Part shown: in pieces, positions 62,079 through 64,000 of the stretch
How the letters are laid out: each line of letters starts with the position of its first letter
How positions within the stretch are numbered: the first letter of the stretch is position 1
From: Aquabacterium sp. OR-4
GTDB taxonomy: Bacteria > Pseudomonadota > Gammaproteobacteria > Burkholderiales > Burkholderiaceae_C
Length of the DNA: 64,000 nucleotides
Direction of reading: 5' to 3'
Assembly: GCF_025290835.2 (NCBI RefSeq)
Contig: NZ_JAOCQD020000001.1
Coordinates: 1,240,001 to 1,304,000 of the forward strand
Notes under the pieces: generated by a model
The model's input: the letters and a program-made list of their open reading frames with translations, nothing else
The model's database searches: none
Told to the model about the DNA's origin: nothing
Made by a program: the position numbers and the translations under genes

Positions 62079-63501
62079 GCGGCACCGCCGCCGCCACCGC
62101 CAGCAGCGGCAGCTCGCAGGCAAAGCAGCTGCCCTGGCCGGGCACGCTGTGCACCTGCAGCTCCAGGCCCAGGCGCTGCGCGTGGCGGCGCGCAATCGCC
62201 AGGCCCAGGCCCACGCCGCGCGCGGCGCTGCGCCCGGCCTGCGGCACCTGGTAAAAATCATCGAACAGGCGCGGCAGGTGCTCGGGCGCGATGCCGATGC
62301 CGGTGTCGCGCACGCTCAGGCGCACCCGGCCGGCACTGCCGGCACTGCCGACACCTCCGGCAAGTCCGGCACTTCCGGCACCTCCAGGGTTGCCGCTGCC
62401 GGGTGGGCTTCCGCCGGCTGGCGCCGCGGCATCGGCCACACGCTGCAGGCTCAGGCTCACCTCGCCACTGGGGGTGAACTTGAATGCGTTGCCGATGATG
62501 TTGTCGAAGATGCGGCGCAGGCCGGCCTCGCTGCTGTGCACCTGCGGCGCGTCGAGTTGCGGGTCGATCTCGAGCGTCAGCGCCAGGCCGCGTGTCTGGG
62601 CCTCGGGCTGCCAGGCCTCGGCCAGGCTTTGCAGCAGGCCCGACAAGGCCACCGGCGCCGCGGCCTCGGCGGGGCCTTCGGCCGCGCCCGGCGCGTCGAG
62701 CTGGCCCACCTCGAGCAACTGCGCCAGCATCGGCTCGGTGCGCGCCACGGCGCGGGCCAGGCCGGCGCCGATGTCGGCCAGCGTGTCGTGCTGCAGCTGC
62801 CGGGCATGCTCGAGCACCGCCTCGCCATACCAGCGGATGGCGCCCAGCGGCTGGCGCAGATCATGGCTGGCGGCCATGAAGAACTGGCTGCGCGCATGCA
62901 CGGCCGCGGTGGCACGGTCACGCTCCAGGCGCAGCGCCGTGGCGGCCTCGCGTTCGCGGCGCAGCAGCGCGCCGTAGTCGCGCACATAGCTGCCCAGCAG
63001 CCCGAAGAACAGCAGCACCAGCAGCGCGATGCCCCAGCCCTCGGGGCCGCCGCGCGCCAGCCACAGGCCGGCCAGCGTGGCGCACAGCGGCAGGGCCCAC
63101 AGCAGGTACAGCCGCAGCAGGCCGGCCAGGTTGGACACGCCACCCACCGTCAGGCCCAGCAGCACCATGCTCACCAGGTACTGGCTCTCCTGGCTGGCGT
63201 AGCCGGCGCACAGCAGCAGCGGCACCGGCTCCAGCAGGCCCATCAGCAGCAGCCAGCGGCCCATGCTGCGCAGCTGGGCCGGGGCCGGGGCCTGCGCGGC
63301 CAGGCGCCGGGCACGGGCACTGCGGGCCAGGTTCACCGCGGTCACGGCGCACCACCAGGCCGCCGCGGCCAGGCCCACGCCCTGTTGCCACAGCAGCCCG
63401 GCCACCAGCGCGTGGGCCAGCGCCACCGGCAGCAGCGAGCGCCGCACCTGGCCGCGCGCGGTGGCCAGCTGCGCCAGCAGGGCGGTGTCAGTGCTGGCCA
63501 T
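62065..63501 (-). CDS. Sensor histidine kinase paired with a LuxR-type regulator
   Basis: A 478-aa membrane kinase from ATG 63501 (MASTDTALLAQL), whose start overlaps the regulator gene stop by 14 bp. Five or six hydrophobic helices (about 20-175) precede a short coiled coil. HisKA has its His in MAASHDLRQPLGAI; the N box is IIGNAFKFT, G1 DTGIGI and G2 GVGLGLAIA. Between the N box and G1 a Gly/Ser/Ala-rich expansion (9-bp repeats, 62330-62383) enlarges the ATP-lid region. There is no fused receiver. It is convergent with and overlaps pmdC by 14 bp. The signal is unknown. Confidence 0.9.
   Translation of the reverse strand: MASTDTALLAQLATARGQVRRSLLPVALAHALVAGLLWQQGVGLAAAAWWCAVTAVNLARSARARRLAAQAPAPAQLRSMGRWLLLMGLLEPVPLLLCAGYASQESQYLVSMVLLGLTVGGVSNLAGLLRLYLLWALPLCATLAGLWLARGGPEGWGIALLVLLFFGLLGSYVRDYGALLRREREAATALRLERDRATAAVHARSQFFMAASHDLRQPLGAIRWYGEAVLEHARQLQHDTLADIGAGLARAVARTEPMLAQLLEVGQLDAPGAAEGPAEAAAPVALSGLLQSLAEAWQPEAQTRGLALTLEIDPQLDAPQVHSSEAGLRRIFDNIIGNAFKFTPSGEVSLSLQRVADAAAPAGGSPPGSGNPGGAGSAGLAGGVGSAGSAGRVRLSVRDTGIGIAPEHLPRLFDDFYQVPQAGRSAARGVGLGLAIARRHAQRLGLELQVHSVPGQGSCFACELPLLAVAAAVPLSRP
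62330..62383 (-). repeat. 9-bp tandem array in the kinase gene
   Basis: Six units of CCGGCACTG or a variant (plus-strand reading) encode a Gly-Ser-Ala-rich loop inside the ATPase domain. It is in frame and likely length-variable. Confidence 0.85.
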
Positions 63502-64000
63502 TGTCCTCGGGCGACAGGGCGCGAAACACCGCCTCGCCACGCCGGTTGACGCCCACCGCCGCCAGCACGCCGCGAACATGGCTGCGCACCGTGTTGAGCG
63601 ACAGGTCCAGCGTGCGCGCGATCTGCTTGTCGCCGGCGCCCTGCACCATGATCTTCAGCACCTCGGCCTGGCGCTCGGTCAGCTCGGGAAAGCGCAGGCG
63701 CAGCGCCTCGGTCTGCAGCCCGTCATCGGCGCTGGCGGGCTCGCGGCGTGCGGCGGCGCGGGCCCGCGCCTGCGCGGCATCGTCGGGCCAGGCGGTGCCG
63801 CCGGCCAGCACCGTGTGGATGGCCGCCACCAGGGCGGCACCGCTGGCGCTCTTGGGCACATGGCCGGCCAGTCCCAGGCGGTGCACCCAGTCCTTGCAGC
63901 GCTGCGGGTCTTCGCCCGAGACCAGCAGGATCGGCGCGCGCGAGCCGGCCCGGCGCAGTGCCTCGACCACGCCCTGGCCGTCAATCGGCTGGCCGCGCCC
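63488..64000 (-). CDS. LuxR/NarL-type response regulator, N-terminal part beyond window
   Basis: 171 residues are visible; the frame continues past 64000. The receiver part shows ILLVSGEDPQ and GHVPKSASGAALV (switch Lys). The C-terminal LuxR-type helix-turn-helix is complete: FPELTERQAEVLKIMVQGA, DKQIARTLDLSLNTVRSHVR, ending in a short tail. It is a DNA-binding partner of the kinase at 62065, with which it overlaps by 14 bp. Targets are unknown; the phosphoacceptor Asp lies outside the window. Confidence 0.9.
   Translation of the reverse strand, partial: GRGQPIDGQGVVEALRRAGSRAPILLVSGEDPQRCKDWVHRLGLAGHVPKSASGAALVAAIHTVLAGGTAWPDDAAQARARAAARREPASADDGLQTEALRLRFPELTERQAEVLKIMVQGAGDKQIARTLDLSLNTVRSHVRGVLAAVGVNRRGEAVFRALSPEDNGQH

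Overview
The window is very GC-rich, densely packed chromosomal DNA from a betaproteobacterium of the order Burkholderiales. A Rubrivivax/Leptothrix/Ideonella-like or Comamonadaceae-like relative is an inference. The placement rests on rdgC, a PEP-CTERM GDSL esterase, a BktB-type thiolase, Bug-family (tripartite tricarboxylate transport) binding proteins and a protocatechuate 4,5-cleavage (pmd/lig) operon. No rRNA, tRNA, CRISPR array, transposase or phage gene was seen.

Layout. 1-2.9 kb: the start of a DNA methyltransferase, a divergent XRE regulator and a SulP anion transporter. 3.2-6.2 kb: a coupled trio of single-domain response regulator, membrane-tethered periplasmic binding domain and MASE1 histidine kinase. 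6.3-13.9 kb: metG, a chemotaxis receptor, the Fe-S carrier apbC/mrp, a PEP-CTERM GDSL esterase and rdgC. 14-16.5 kb: ahpF and ahpC with an OxyR-like operator. 16.7-20.2 kb: a thioesterase, a transglutaminase-like protein, a MATE exporter and a nitroreductase. 20.5-25.6 kb: a secreted subtilase ending in eight GVVLSE repeats and a GGDEF-EAL protein. 25.8-31.3 kb: livHMGF plus an acyl-CoA ligase, with a 29-codon mini-ORF bridging livG and livF. 31.4-36.9 kb: an alpha/beta hydrolase lacking its nucleophile serine, an MBL hydrolase, a second chemotaxis receptor and a leaderless BtuF-like protein. 37-47.4 kb: an HD-GYP response regulator and two hybrid kinases surrounding hbd and a beta-ketothiolase. 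47.5-49.4 kb: a KAS III-like synthase and a 780-bp non-coding block of structured inverted repeats. 49.4-62.1 kb: a flavin reductase, a LysR regulator and the pmd operon. 62.1-64 kb: a kinase and LuxR-type regulator pair that runs off the end.

How the genes work together. The pmd block encodes nearly the whole lower pathway from protocatechuate to pyruvate and oxaloacetate: PmdAB ring cleavage, PmdC dehydrogenase, PDC hydrolase (PmdD), OMA hydratase (PmdE) and CHA aldolase (PmdF). No separate OMA tautomerase is visible. Between these genes lie two Bug binding proteins (likely aromatic or carboxylic acid capture), a lipoprotein of the tannase/feruloyl esterase family that could release phenolic acids from esters, and a leaderless ModA-like protein. 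The PDC hydrolase is fused in frame to an NAD-binding dehydrogenase-like domain. The rest of the window is rich in signal transduction: four histidine kinases, three dedicated response regulators, two chemoreceptors and two c-di-GMP proteins.

Most notable: the dehydrogenase-PDC hydrolase fusion, the structured repeat block at 48.6-49.4 kb, the livG-livF bridging mini-ORF, and frequent in-frame short tandem repeats in otherwise ordinary genes.
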